A stretch of 64,000 nucleotides of DNA from Peptococcaceae bacterium UBA7702 (GTDB taxonomy: Bacteria; Bacillota; Dehalobacteriia; UBA7702): positions 884,536 through 948,535 of the forward strand of contig DLGE01000001.1 of assembly GCA_002482535.1 (NCBI GenBank), in the 5' to 3' direction. Every line of letters begins with the position of its first letter. Position 1 is the stretch's first letter. Below the pieces are notes generated by a model. That model made no database searches. It had not been told where the DNA came from and saw nothing but the letters and a program-made list of their open reading frames with translations. The translations under genes were made by a program, and so were the position numbers. Below are positions 42,458 to 51,255 of the stretch, piece after piece.

Positions 42458-44128
42458 TTAATCGTTGCCCGCGGCTTTCAATAACGCGTCGGCCTGATTT
42501 AAGGAAACTGCGCTGTTTCCGTCTCCTGACAGCATCCGTGCAATTTCATGGCGAATGTCCTTATTGGACAGGGTTTTTAGATGAACGGACACGCGTCCGT
42601 TTTCTTCTTTCTTTTCTATATAATAATGGTGATCCGCGTATACCGCGACGAGAGGTGAGTGGGTTACAGCAAAAACCTGCATCCCCTTACCCAGTAGTTT
42701 GAGCTTTTCGCCGACGCGGGCGGCGGTTTCTCCCCCCAGGCCGCTGTCGATTTCATCGAAGATCATCGTCCCAATGGCGTCGAGATCGGCAAGAATGATT
42801 TTGGCGCCCAAAAGCACCCGGGAAATTTCTCCGCCGGAAGCGACTTTGGCCAAGGGCCGCAAATCCTCCCCCTTGTTCATGGTCGCCATAAAAGTGACGC
42901 TGTCTTTCCCCTGGGCGGAAACGGGAGCATCGCGGAGCACCACATCAAAACGGGCATCTGGGAGCATCAACTCTTTCAGTTCCTTTTCGATGGCATCGGC
43001 AAGACCTTTGCCGGTTTGTTCGCGCAATGTAGTGAGCTCCGCCGCGGCGGAAAAAAAGCTTTGGTAGGCCTCGGCTTCTTCCCTTTCGGCATGCTCCATA
43101 TAGACATCGGCGCCTGTCAGGGCGGCAATTTCCGCTTCAATTTCCTGTAAATAGCTGAGAATACCCTCGACGTCACGATTGTATTTTTTTTCCGCTTTTC
43201 TGATTTCGCTCAAACGGTTTTCCAAATCCTCCAGACGCCGAGGATCTATCTCAATACCGTCGCGATAGCTTAAAACCTCCTCGGTGATATCCTCGACGGT
43301 ATAATAAAGCTCCTGCAAAGTGGAGGCTGCTTTTTCTAAGACCGGGTCTTTTTCGGCAATCCGCACGGCGGCGTTCATCGCCTGGTAAAGACCGTCGATG
43401 ACGCTGCCGTTTTCATCGCCCCGGAGGCTGGCGTAAACCAATTGGGCTTCTTCGTAGCGGCTCACACTGCTGGCAAGAAGGGCGATGGCCTCCCGCACCG
43501 TTTCCTCTTCCCCAGGCATCAGGTGAAACCCCTGGATCTCTTTTTGCTGGTAGCAAAGATAATCAAGACGCCGTTCCCTGTCACTCACTTTGTTTTTCAG
43601 CTCTGTCAGGGCGCTTTTCTGCTCCTGCCAAAAAAGAAAGGCTTCCCCCACCTTTTCCTTTTGCGCAACGATCGGTTCACCGCCGAAGGAGTCCAGGAGT
43701 TGCAATTGGGCTTCCTCTTTGAATAGGGAAAAATGCTCCGTCTGGCTGTGGATGTTCATCAGCAGCGGCGTTAGCTCTTCCAAAAGGGATAAGGTGATCC
43801 GCCGGCCATTGAGGCGCACAGTATTCTTGCCCTCGCTGCTCATTTCCCGGCTGATCACAATGGTATCGCCGGTCACGCCGTTTTCCCCACAGAATTCCTG
43901 GACCGCAGCGGAAAAAGGACCCGAAAAGATCCCTTCCACCAAGGCTTTCCCGGTTCCCTGCCGTATCAAATCTTTATCGCTTTTGCCGCCTAAAAGCAGG
44001 CCTACCGCATCGGTGAGAAGCGATTTGCCGGCGCCGGTTTGGCCGGTGATGATATTCAGACCTTCGTGAAATTCAATTTGCAGATGCTCAATGAGAGCGA
44101 AATTCTCTACATAAATTTCGGCTAACAT
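42458..44128 (-). CDS. recN: DNA repair protein RecN
   Basis: A 556-residue SMC-like ATPase that helps gather double-strand breaks. Walker A ITGQTGAGKSLLTDAVG (about 32), a long coiled coil in the middle (about 155-360), and the C-terminal signature LRPLAKVASGGEISRVLLG with MIFDEIDSGLGG. It is the last gene of the argR-side operon. The usual spoIVB-spo0A genes do not follow; the one-carbon cluster lies beyond. Confidence 0.95.
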   Translation of the reverse strand: MLAEIYVENFALIEHLQIEFHEGLNIITGQTGAGKSLLTDAVGLLLGGKSDKDLIRQGTGKALVEGIFSGPFSAAVQEFCGENGVTGDTIVISREMSSEGKNTVRLNGRRITLSLLEELTPLLMNIHSQTEHFSLFKEEAQLQLLDSFGGEPIVAQKEKVGEAFLFWQEQKSALTELKNKVSDRERRLDYLCYQQKEIQGFHLMPGEEETVREAIALLASSVSRYEEAQLVYASLRGDENGSVIDGLYQAMNAAVRIAEKDPVLEKAASTLQELYYTVEDITEEVLSYRDGIEIDPRRLEDLENRLSEIRKAEKKYNRDVEGILSYLQEIEAEIAALTGADVYMEHAEREEAEAYQSFFSAAAELTTLREQTGKGLADAIEKELKELMLPDARFDVVLRDAPVSAQGKDSVTFMATMNKGEDLRPLAKVASGGEISRVLLGAKIILADLDAIGTMIFDEIDSGLGGETAARVGEKLKLLGKGMQVFAVTHSPLVAVYADHHYYIEKKEENGRVSVHLKTLSNKDIRHEIARMLSGDGNSAVSLNQADALLKAAGND

Positions 44129-44170
44129 GGCGGTCTCCGTTTCGCAGCCATCCTTTGGGTGATCAGTTCT

Positions 44171-44629
44171 TTAGTTCATTAATGCTTCAAAGCGGGAGAT
44201 AATGCCGTTTACCAGCATTTTCTCTTTGATGATAATCAAAATAGTATCATCCCCGGCAATGCAGCCCACAAGTTCTTGCCAACCGCACTGATCGAGGCAG
44301 GCGGCAAGCCCCTGGGCCGTACCGGGCAGGGTTTTGATGACCACAAGGTTCTCCGCATTGTCAATGGAAACCGCGTTATCAATAAACATGCGGCGCATAC
44401 GCTCGGCGATATTGCCAACGGAAATATTCACCGGCATACTATATTTGGAAAAATTACCCTCAACGGGAATTTTGATCAAGCCTATTTCTTTGATATCCCG
44501 GGAAACCGTCGCCTGGGTCACATTAAAACCATGCTGCTTCAGGCGTTCCGCCAATTCAAACTGTGTCCCGATTTCATCTTTTTCAATTATTTTCTGAATC
44601 ATCTTTTGTCTGGATGCTTTTGTTCCCAT
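44171..44629 (-). CDS. argR: Arginine repressor ArgR/AhrC
   Basis: A 152-residue regulator. The winged HTH is at residues about 1-70 (ASRQKMIQKIIEKDEIGTQF; TQATVSRDIKEIGLIKIP), and the C-terminal arginine-binding trimer domain contains GTAQGLAACLDQ and GCIAGDDTILII. ATG at 44629 has AGAGGT six bases upstream. It overlaps the end of mnmM by 47 bases, as is common in this conserved block. Confidence 0.94.
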   Translation of the reverse strand: MGTKASRQKMIQKIIEKDEIGTQFELAERLKQHGFNVTQATVSRDIKEIGLIKIPVEGNFSKYSMPVNISVGNIAERMRRMFIDNAVSIDNAENLVVIKTLPGTAQGLAACLDQCGWQELVGCIAGDDTILIIIKEKMLVNGIISRFEALMN

Positions 44630-45197
44630 GACCATACCTCTTTTTCTGAATTTCAATAAAAAGCGGCGCCTTTTCACGGTTGGGAAACCTTGTTTCCGCA
44701 ATCGCCCAATGGGCGGGAGATAGTGTCGTTAAAAACGCTTCCACTGCTTTTTTCTCTTCCGCCCCGTTTTGATGTCCCCAATAAAGCCCGATGAGCACAG
44801 CGCCTTCTTCTTTCAACAGGGCAAGGCATTCCCCGATGGCCTGCACTGTCGTAGGGGCCAAAGTCGTGATGGCATGATCACCGCCGGGCAGATAGCCCAG
44901 ATTGAACACGGCCACATCGACGGCCTCTTTTACGTATGCGCGGATATTCTGGTGACCGTCTTTGATCATCACAACACGGTCCAAAAGACCCGCATTTTTC
45001 AGACGGCGCCGCGTCCCTTCGATGGCGTCGTCCTGTACATCAAATGCATATACTTTGCCGTTTGTGCCAACGGCTTCACACAAAAAAGCCGTGTCTTCTC
45101 CATTGCCCATGGTCCCATCAATGGCCACGGCGCCGGGACAAAGCAGCTTTTCCGCCTCCCTGTGAACCATTTCACAGACAGGCCGCACAAGTTCCAT
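44583..45197 (-). CDS. mnmM: tRNA methyltransferase MnmM (YtqB family)
   Basis: A 204-residue class I SAM-dependent methyltransferase. The SAM site is AIDGTMGNGEDTAFLCEAVG (about 25-44) and the catalytic-side motif FNLGYLPGGDH is near 100. YtqB/MnmM adds the methyl of mnm5s2U in tRNA wobble bases in Gram-positives. It is one base from nadK and overlaps argR, a typical order. Confidence 0.85.
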   Translation of the reverse strand: MELVRPVCEMVHREAEKLLCPGAVAIDGTMGNGEDTAFLCEAVGTNGKVYAFDVQDDAIEGTRRRLKNAGLLDRVVMIKDGHQNIRAYVKEAVDVAVFNLGYLPGGDHAITTLAPTTVQAIGECLALLKEEGAVLIGLYWGHQNGAEEKKAVEAFLTTLSPAHWAIAETRFPNREKAPLFIEIQKKRYGHGNKSIQTKDDSENN

Positions 45198-46057
45198 TAC
45201 GCTCTTTCCCTCAACTTTTCGTTGAGCACGTGGAAATAAGATTTATCGTTCAGACGGATAAAGTCCGTCACCAATTCCGATCTTGTAATCGTAACGCGGT
45301 CGCCCTCTGCGAGTTTCAAAACAGAAGTCTTGCCGTCAATACAGAGGCTACCGCCGATTTCCGAAATATCCGCTTCCATCATCACAGTGCGGTCGGCACT
45401 GATCACAAGGGAGCGGCAGTATAAACAGTGTGCCGCAATGGGTGTTAAGACCATCGCCTCCATCTCCGGAGAAACCAGAGGACCTCCCGCCGAGAGAGAA
45501 TAACCCGATGCTCCCGTGGGCGTCGACACGATCAGGCCGTCGCCTTTATAGGATAAATACGATTTTTCATCGATATAGGCGGTAAGATGGATTAGCCCAT
45601 AGCTGGTATTTTTGATAATGACACAATCGTTCAGACAATGGTATTCCTGAAACAGCTTCCCTTCCCGGAACACGTTAACTTTCAGCATCATACGGTGTTC
45701 CAGCTCAAATTCATCATCGATCAGACGGCGCAGCGATTGGTAAAGATGCTGTCCGTGGGGATCAATTTCCGCCAAAAAGCCGACGTTCCCCATATTGATG
45801 CCAATGATCGGTACCGAAAAAAAAGCCGCTTGCCGTGCCACCGAAAGCATCGTTCCGTCGCCGCCCAGCACAAGCAGACCATCACAAGTCTTACCCTTAT
45901 CACTTAGGAAGTCATGGAGGAAATCCTGATCCACCACGTTATAGGCAGTTTCGGGGGTAATCACTTCCGCATTTTCGGCGAGAAGCCAAGAAATTACGTT
46001 CTGCTGCACAGCTTCTACATTGCGCTTGAAATTGGCAAGCACTCCGATTCTTTTCAT
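45197..46057 (-). CDS. nadK: NAD kinase
   Basis: A 286-residue kinase making NADP. The motifs GGDGTMLSVAR (about 66) and the NMGNVGFLAE strand are diagnostic, with TPTGASGYSLSAGGP (about 165) in the C-terminal domain. It shares one base with mnmM. It is 78 bp from tlyA, a small gap in an otherwise tight operon. Confidence 0.95.
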   Translation of the reverse strand: MKRIGVLANFKRNVEAVQQNVISWLLAENAEVITPETAYNVVDQDFLHDFLSDKGKTCDGLLVLGGDGTMLSVARQAAFFSVPIIGINMGNVGFLAEIDPHGQHLYQSLRRLIDDEFELEHRMMLKVNVFREGKLFQEYHCLNDCVIIKNTSYGLIHLTAYIDEKSYLSYKGDGLIVSTPTGASGYSLSAGGPLVSPEMEAMVLTPIAAHCLYCRSLVISADRTVMMEADISEIGGSLCIDGKTSVLKLAEGDRVTITRSELVTDFIRLNDKSYFHVLNEKLRERA

Positions 46058-46135
46058 TTCGTAATACCTCTATCATTAAATATACAATATTATTGCCCTG
46101 CTGTAAATAGTCAAATGTATATTATTTCAATACTT

Positions 46136-46927
46136 TCAAATACACGCGAAGGCTTCCGCCACGATTTGATCAATTTCCGCTTCTGCAAAAGAAGCCTCTC
46201 CCGCTTTGAGCAAAACGAGATATTCCCGGTTGCCTTCGGGGCCTTTCACCGGCGAAAACGTCAGACCATGGACAAACCATCCGTTTTCCTGAAAAAAAGC
46301 GTACAGATTGTGCAGTACCTCGCGGTGAACAGCGGGGTCCCGCACCACGCCTTTTTTGCCGACCTGTTCCCTGCCCGCCTCAAACTGGGGTTTGATCAGC
46401 GCCACAAAGGCGCCGTCCTCTGTTAAAAAGTCCGCCAAGGGAGGAGTCAGCTTTTTTAGGGAAATAAAAGAAGCGTCAACGGTGATGAAATCCACTTTTT
46501 CCGGCACCTGTTGCGCCGTCAGATAGCGGGCGTTGACTTTTTCCAAGACGACGACCCGCTCGTCACTCCTTAAAGACCAGGCCAACTGGGCATAACCGAC
46601 GTCTACCGCATAAACTTTCCGCGCCCCGTGCTGGAGTGCGCAGTCGGTAAAACCGCCGGTGGAAGCGCCGATATCGAGAATAACCCGGCCACTGAAAGCA
46701 AGGCCGAAAGCAGTGACGGCTTTTTCCAATTTGAGGCCGCCCCGGCTGACATAGGGTAAATCATGGCCGCTCACTCCGATTTTCACGTCTTCCGCCACCA
46801 TGGTCCCGGCTTTCGTTTCTTTTCTACCGTCGATGATCACGCGCCCGGTCATAATCGCCGTCCGGGCTTTTTCCCGGGAAGCGAAAAGGTTTCGTTCCAA
46901 TAAAATAATGTCTAAGCGTTTTTTCAT
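46136..46927 (-). CDS. tlyA: TlyA family 2'-O-rRNA methyltransferase
   Basis: A 263-residue protein with an N-terminal S4 RNA-binding domain (RLDIILLERNLFASREKART) and an FtsJ-type methyltransferase domain (ILDIGASTGGFTDCALQHGA; DFITVDASFISLKKL). It is often named hemolysin A, but the known role is ribosome methylation. ATG at 46927 overlaps the dxs stop by four bases. Confidence 0.92.
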   Translation of the reverse strand: MKKRLDIILLERNLFASREKARTAIMTGRVIIDGRKETKAGTMVAEDVKIGVSGHDLPYVSRGGLKLEKAVTAFGLAFSGRVILDIGASTGGFTDCALQHGARKVYAVDVGYAQLAWSLRSDERVVVLEKVNARYLTAQQVPEKVDFITVDASFISLKKLTPPLADFLTEDGAFVALIKPQFEAGREQVGKKGVVRDPAVHREVLHNLYAFFQENGWFVHGLTFSPVKGPEGNREYLVLLKAGEASFAEAEIDQIVAEAFACI

Positions 46928-48795
46928 GGTTTTTGCCTTACAAAAGCCATCACCGTTTCGGCAATCCCGGCGGCACATAGGCCGTAGTGGGCCAGAACTT
47001 CGTCGCGATGGCCCTGGGGAATGGCTTCATCGGGCAAACCGATGGCTTTCAGTCTCACCGCGGCGTTGCCCCGGCATAACACTTCAGCGACGGCGGAACC
47101 GAAGCCGCCGCTTAAGACGTGATCTTCGATGGTTACAAAATAGGGATAGGTCTTAGCAAGCGCTAAGATGTCCCCTTCGTTTAAGGGTTTGATAAAGCGG
47201 GGATTAAAGATACCGGCGTCGATGCCGTTATCTTTCAGCATTTCTTGGGCCTTGATCGCTTCCTCCATCATCATACCAAGGGGCAGCAGCAAAACGTCTT
47301 TGCCCTCTTTGACCATTTCCCCTTGTCCCGGGGTTAAGGGCTGATGCGTAAAATCCAAATCCCAGGAGGACATGGCGCCTTTGGGATAACGCAGGGCGCA
47401 GGGAGCATTGAGGGCAAAGGCATAGGCGAGCATTTCCCCAAGCTCCTTCTCCGTAGAGGGAGCAAGCAGCGTTAAATAAGGCAGCTCCCGCAGGAGCGCA
47501 ATGTCGTAAATGCCCTGGTGAGTTTCGCCGTCTTCGCCGACAACGCCGGCGCGGTCGATACCAAACACCACCGGCAGCTTTTGCAGACAGACATCATGAT
47601 AGACCTGATCGATGCTCCGCTGCAAAAAAGAGGAGTACACGGCAAAACACGGCTTCATACCGTTTTTCGCGAGTCCCGCCGCGTAAGTCACGGCATGGGG
47701 TTCGGCGATGCCGACATCGAAAAAGCGCTCACGGTACTTTTGGGCGAAGGGCATTAAGCCGGTCCCCCCGGGCATGGCGGCGGTAATGGCCAGAATACGC
47801 TGATCCAAAGCGGCGAGATCGCAGAGTTTTTCCCCGAAGGCTTCGCTGAAACACTTGGCGGAAGGCGGACAAAGCAACTTGCCGCATTGGGGATCAAAGG
47901 GAGCGATACCGTGAAATTGATCGGGTTCGCTTTCGGCATAGGAATAGCCTTTCCCTTTTTTGGTCAAAACATGAAGCAATACCGGTCCTCTCACGTTCTT
48001 GCAGTAATGCAGGTTTCGTTCGATGGCTTCCACGTCGTGGCCGTCGATGGGTCCCAAATAGGTAAAGCCCATTTCTTCAAAAAACATCCCCTGGACCATC
48101 AGGTATTTGATGCTGTCGCGGATGCGGCGCAGACCACTTAAAAGCTTCGTGCCACCGCTGGTCCGTTTCAAAATCTTTTTGGCCTTCTGCTTATGGCGGC
48201 TATAATTGGGTCCCGTCCTAACCCTGGCCAGGTAGTTGGCCATGGCGCCGACATTCCGGGAAATCGACATCTGATTATCGTTTAAAATCACAATCAGATC
48301 CTCTTCCCGGCTGCCGGCGTTGTTCATGGCTTCGTAGGCCATGCCACCGGTCAAAGCGCCGTCGCCGATGACGGAAATCACCCGATAGTCCTCACCTTTC
48401 AAGTCCCGGGCCACGGCAAGGCCCAAGGCCGCGGAAACAGATGTGCTGCTGTGTCCCGTATCAAAGGCATCGTAGGGACTTTCCTCGCCTTTGGGAAAAC
48501 CGCTGAGTCCGCCCCATTGACGCAGCGTGGCAAAGGCCTCTTTGCGTCCGGTAAGAATCTTAAAAGCATAGCTTTGATGCCCCACGTCAAAAACAACCCG
48601 GTCTTCGGTAAAATCAAAGACCCGGCACATGGCCACCACCAATTCCACCACGCCGAGGCTGGGCGCGAGATGGCCGCCGGTTTTCGCCACCTGTTCCACC
48701 ATGAATCTGCGCACTTCTTCGGCGAGGAGCAGCACTTCGTCATCGTTTAATTTTTTAATATCGTCAGGACCGTTGATGCGCTCCAAATATGTCAT
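46924..48795 (-). CDS. dxs: 1-deoxy-D-xylulose-5-phosphate synthase
   Basis: A 623-residue thiamine-diphosphate enzyme starting the MEP isoprenoid pathway. Cofactor motif GDGALTGGMAYEAMNN (about 150) and transketolase-like DRAGVVGEDGETHQG (about 425). ATG at 48795 has GGGAG six bases upstream. It lies downstream of oapA and ispA, so isoprenoid synthesis shares the transcript with the OLE RNA. Confidence 0.96.
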   Translation of the reverse strand: MTYLERINGPDDIKKLNDDEVLLLAEEVRRFMVEQVAKTGGHLAPSLGVVELVVAMCRVFDFTEDRVVFDVGHQSYAFKILTGRKEAFATLRQWGGLSGFPKGEESPYDAFDTGHSSTSVSAALGLAVARDLKGEDYRVISVIGDGALTGGMAYEAMNNAGSREEDLIVILNDNQMSISRNVGAMANYLARVRTGPNYSRHKQKAKKILKRTSGGTKLLSGLRRIRDSIKYLMVQGMFFEEMGFTYLGPIDGHDVEAIERNLHYCKNVRGPVLLHVLTKKGKGYSYAESEPDQFHGIAPFDPQCGKLLCPPSAKCFSEAFGEKLCDLAALDQRILAITAAMPGGTGLMPFAQKYRERFFDVGIAEPHAVTYAAGLAKNGMKPCFAVYSSFLQRSIDQVYHDVCLQKLPVVFGIDRAGVVGEDGETHQGIYDIALLRELPYLTLLAPSTEKELGEMLAYAFALNAPCALRYPKGAMSSWDLDFTHQPLTPGQGEMVKEGKDVLLLPLGMMMEEAIKAQEMLKDNGIDAGIFNPRFIKPLNEGDILALAKTYPYFVTIEDHVLSGGFGSAVAEVLCRGNAAVRLKAIGLPDEAIPQGHRDEVLAHYGLCAAGIAETVMAFVRQKP

Positions 48796-48796
48796 A

Positions 48797-49381
48797 TCAA
48801 TCTCCCTCTGTTTTCCCTTTCGCGGAAAACAGCTTGTTCCAATTTTTATAATCAAGGAGGATACCCACGGCTTCCATAATCCGGTCGGCATAACGGATGG
48901 CGACCCCCTTCATGGCGGCTTTGCCGCCCACCGTCAGCGCCGAAATCAGTCCGGCCATGAGCGCCGAAATGAGTACGGTATCGAGGACTGTCTCCCCGAT
49001 GATCACCACCAAGGTGGCACCCAGGGCCCCGGATACAATACCGCAAATATCACCAACCACATCGCAGCAGAAATTCGCCACGACATTGGCTTTTTTTAAC
49101 AGTTTCAAAGTCACGACAGCGCCGGGAGCTTTTCGCGCGGCCCGAGCATTGCAGGGAACGATGTTCGCCCCCACCGTGGCGACGCCGATGACATCAAAAA
49201 GCACGCCAATAGCGATAACCGCAAGGAGCAGGAGAAACACGAGAAAGATCGGTTTCAGATTTGCCGCCGCAGCGTTGGTGGCCACGCTGACCAGCGTGGC
49301 ACAAAAAAAGGTACCTGAAAACACAATGAGGATGTGTCTCAATGTACCTTTACTTTTTCGTTCGTTTTTTCTGTTTTTCAA
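48797..49381 (-). CDS. oapA: OLE-associated membrane protein OapA (DUF21-like)
   Basis: About a 194-residue membrane protein with four or more spans; FDVIGVATVGANIVPCNARA and CDVVGDICGIVSGALGA are the conserved core seen in small CorB/DUF21-like proteins. Its place, directly downstream of the OLE RNA and upstream of dxs, is the position of OapA, which binds OLE RNA and holds it at the membrane. The TTG at 49381 has GGAG six bases before it; the longer frame starts at 49393. The function in ion or stress handling is from family knowledge. Confidence 0.88.
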   Translation of the reverse strand: MKNRKNERKSKGTLRHILIVFSGTFFCATLVSVATNAAAANLKPIFLVFLLLLAVIAIGVLFDVIGVATVGANIVPCNARAARKAPGAVVTLKLLKKANVVANFCCDVVGDICGIVSGALGATLVVIIGETVLDTVLISALMAGLISALTVGGKAAMKGVAIRYADRIMEAVGILLDYKNWNKLFSAKGKTEGD

Positions 49382-49410
49382 AACAAACTCCAAATCAAAG
49401 AGAGTTAATC

Positions 49411-49995
49411 AAACAGGTGACAACCCAGCGGGTAAACGCTGCGGCTTTGGTCCGGAAGGCTTTCCCATTTTCAAACCTTTTCGTCACCGAAAAGGCGGTT
49501 TCCCTTTATTTGAAAATCCATAAGGTACCGGATTGCCACTTAGTCCGCACTTTAATCCCCGTTGAATCTTAAAAATAAACGGCCTAGGAGTTTTCCTCAA
49601 CAGCTCCACTTCGTTCTATGCTCTTTTGCAGTACCGGTTTTGATACCGAAACAGAAATTTGGTCCCTTTCCGCTGCGGCGTCTTCATGTTTGCTTCTCCA
49701 CCTTAACCACGCAAGCCAGGCTACACTGTACCCAGTTCACCCGAATACAGGTTCTTCTCCCAAGCCGTAGTTCCCTTTTTGACCAAAAAAAGCTCCCCAC
49801 AGTCATGGGTCTCCACGAAAGCAGGGTCAGCCCTCATGCCATTGAGGATTCCCCCATCTTTCTTAACTTCCAGCATCAGCCCCAAACTGGGCGTAAGAAG
49901 CCAACACCAGAAACTTCATCGATATGCCCTTGACGGATTTTTAGCCCCGCCTTTAAACAAAGTTTTGCCGACTAGAATACCGCATCACCTGTTTT
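49411..49995 (-). ncRNA. ole: OLE RNA (ornate, large, extremophilic RNA)
   Basis: About a 585-nt structured RNA. The ends pair perfectly: AAACAGGTGA near the 5' end (49994-49985) with TCACCTGTTT at the 3' end (49420-49411). Read on the minus strand, the centre contains blocks I recall from OLE, such as TCGTGGAGACCCATGACTGT and GGGGAGCTTTTTTTGG. The locus ispA-OLE-oapA-dxs is the classic one, and a consensus promoter lies just upstream. OLE RNA binds OapA at the membrane and affects cold, alcohol and energy stress in relatives. The plus-strand ORF here is a shadow. Confidence 0.92.
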
Positions 49996-50002
49996 CTATA
50001 TT

Positions 50003-50031
50003 ATTATACAGTTTTTATTCATTCTTTGCAA
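50003..50031 (-). promoter_or_regulatory. Sigma-A promoter of OLE RNA
   Basis: On the minus strand TTGCAA (50026-50031), exactly 17 bases, then TATAAT (50003-50008). The predicted start, about 49996, coincides with the 5' pairing strand of OLE. It lies in the gap after ispA. Confidence 0.85.
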
Positions 50032-50068
50032 GTCATCCGCCAAATATTTTAAAAATCAAAAAATTTTT

Positions 50069-50947
50069 CTATTTTTTACGATTTAATACCACCTTGCCCA
50101 AATCTCTTAAAACAGTGCTGTCCACCGATAAAGAGGCGATCTCCCCAATGGCTTCGGCCACGGCTTGCTTTCCCGCTGCCCGGGCTCCCGCCAAACCGAG
50201 GAGAGAGATGTAAGTCGATTTGCCGTTGACTTCATCGGAACCAATGGGTTTTCCCAATTCCGCAAAGGTTCCTTCGTGATCCAAAATATCATCGGTGATT
50301 TGAAAGGCCAAACCGAGAGAACGGCCGAAACCGTCGAGGGCTTCGACGTCCTTTTGGGGCGCGCCGCCCAATACCGCGCCGCAAACAAAAGCCAAACTCA
50401 GCAAAGCCCCGGTCTTATAAAAGTGGATCTCTTTCAATGCATCCACGGTCAGCATTTTTCCCTCACCCAAGAGATCAAGGCTCTGGCCGTAGACCATGCC
50501 GCCAAGACCGGCGTAGTCCGCCACGTAACGGAGGGCGTCAAGGACCCTTTCGGCAGGTTCCGTCTCTTTCAGCGAGGCCATCAGATAAAAAGCTTCGCTG
50601 AGCAAGGCGTCCCCGGCCAAAATTGCCTGACCTTCGCCGTAGACTTTATGATTCGTCGGCTTCCCCCGGCGGTAAGCGTCGTTATCCATGGCCGGCAGAT
50701 CGTCATGAATCAAAGAGTATGTATGGATCATCTCAAGGCCCGCGGCAAAGGGCAGCAGATTTTCGCTGTCTTTGCCGTAAAGATCGGCGGTGAGCAGAAA
50801 CAAAGAGGGGCGCAAGCGCTTGCCGCCGTTGCCCAAGGTATAACTCATCGCTTCCCGGAGTAGGGTGCCTTTTCCCCGGGACCAATCAGTAAGGTATGTT
50901 TTCAGTAAAATGCGTTTATTCGCCAAAATTTCTTCTACGTTGGCCAT
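50069..50947 (-). CDS. ispA: Polyprenyl diphosphate synthase (farnesyl-type)
   Basis: A 292-residue isoprenyl synthase. First Asp-rich motif DDLPAMDND (about 84), second motif QITDDILDHEGT (about 218), and GGKRLRPSLFLLT. It is of normal length and most probably makes farnesyl diphosphate. GAGGTAACC precedes ATG. It is followed by the OLE RNA unit and dxs. Confidence 0.95.
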   Translation of the reverse strand: MANVEEILANKRILLKTYLTDWSRGKGTLLREAMSYTLGNGGKRLRPSLFLLTADLYGKDSENLLPFAAGLEMIHTYSLIHDDLPAMDNDAYRRGKPTNHKVYGEGQAILAGDALLSEAFYLMASLKETEPAERVLDALRYVADYAGLGGMVYGQSLDLLGEGKMLTVDALKEIHFYKTGALLSLAFVCGAVLGGAPQKDVEALDGFGRSLGLAFQITDDILDHEGTFAELGKPIGSDEVNGKSTYISLLGLAGARAAGKQAVAEAIGEIASLSVDSTVLRDLGKVVLNRKK

Positions 50948-50964
50948 GGTTACCTCAGCTTTTC

Positions 50965-51255
50965 TTAAAAGGGCAGCTTCGCTTCGTCTTCGGGAGGCGC
51001 TGACCGCAGGGAACTGTTTTCCTCGGAAATCGCTTCAAGGGCCGGAGCAGCCGCGGTTTCCGCCTTGGTCAGCACTTCGATGCGGCCTTCGGCTTCCGCC
51101 AGTTTCTTTTCACAAAGGCGCAGCAAACCGATGCCCTTTTCAAAATCGGCGAGGAGCTCGTCGAGACCGAGATCGCCGCTTTCCATGCCCTTTACCGTCT
51201 GTTCCAATTCTTTGACGGCTTCCTCAAAACTCATTTCTTTCTTCTTATTTGCCAT
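50965..51255 (-). CDS. xseB: Exodeoxyribonuclease VII small subunit
   Basis: A 96-residue protein; FEEAVKELEQTVKGMESGDL and ADFEKGIGLLRLCEKKL are the XseB helical signature. The C-terminal tail is a longer, disordered extension. It partners with XseA in single-strand DNA degradation. It overlaps xseA by 11 bases. Confidence 0.93.
   Translation of the reverse strand: MANKKKEMSFEEAVKELEQTVKGMESGDLGLDELLADFEKGIGLLRLCEKKLAEAEGRIEVLTKAETAAAPALEAISEENSSLRSAPPEDEAKLPF

Noticed and set aside
49562..49933. 123-codon plus-strand frame antisense to the OLE RNA
   Set aside because: Composition is unlike a protein, there is no ribosome site, and the structured RNA on the other strand explains the region.
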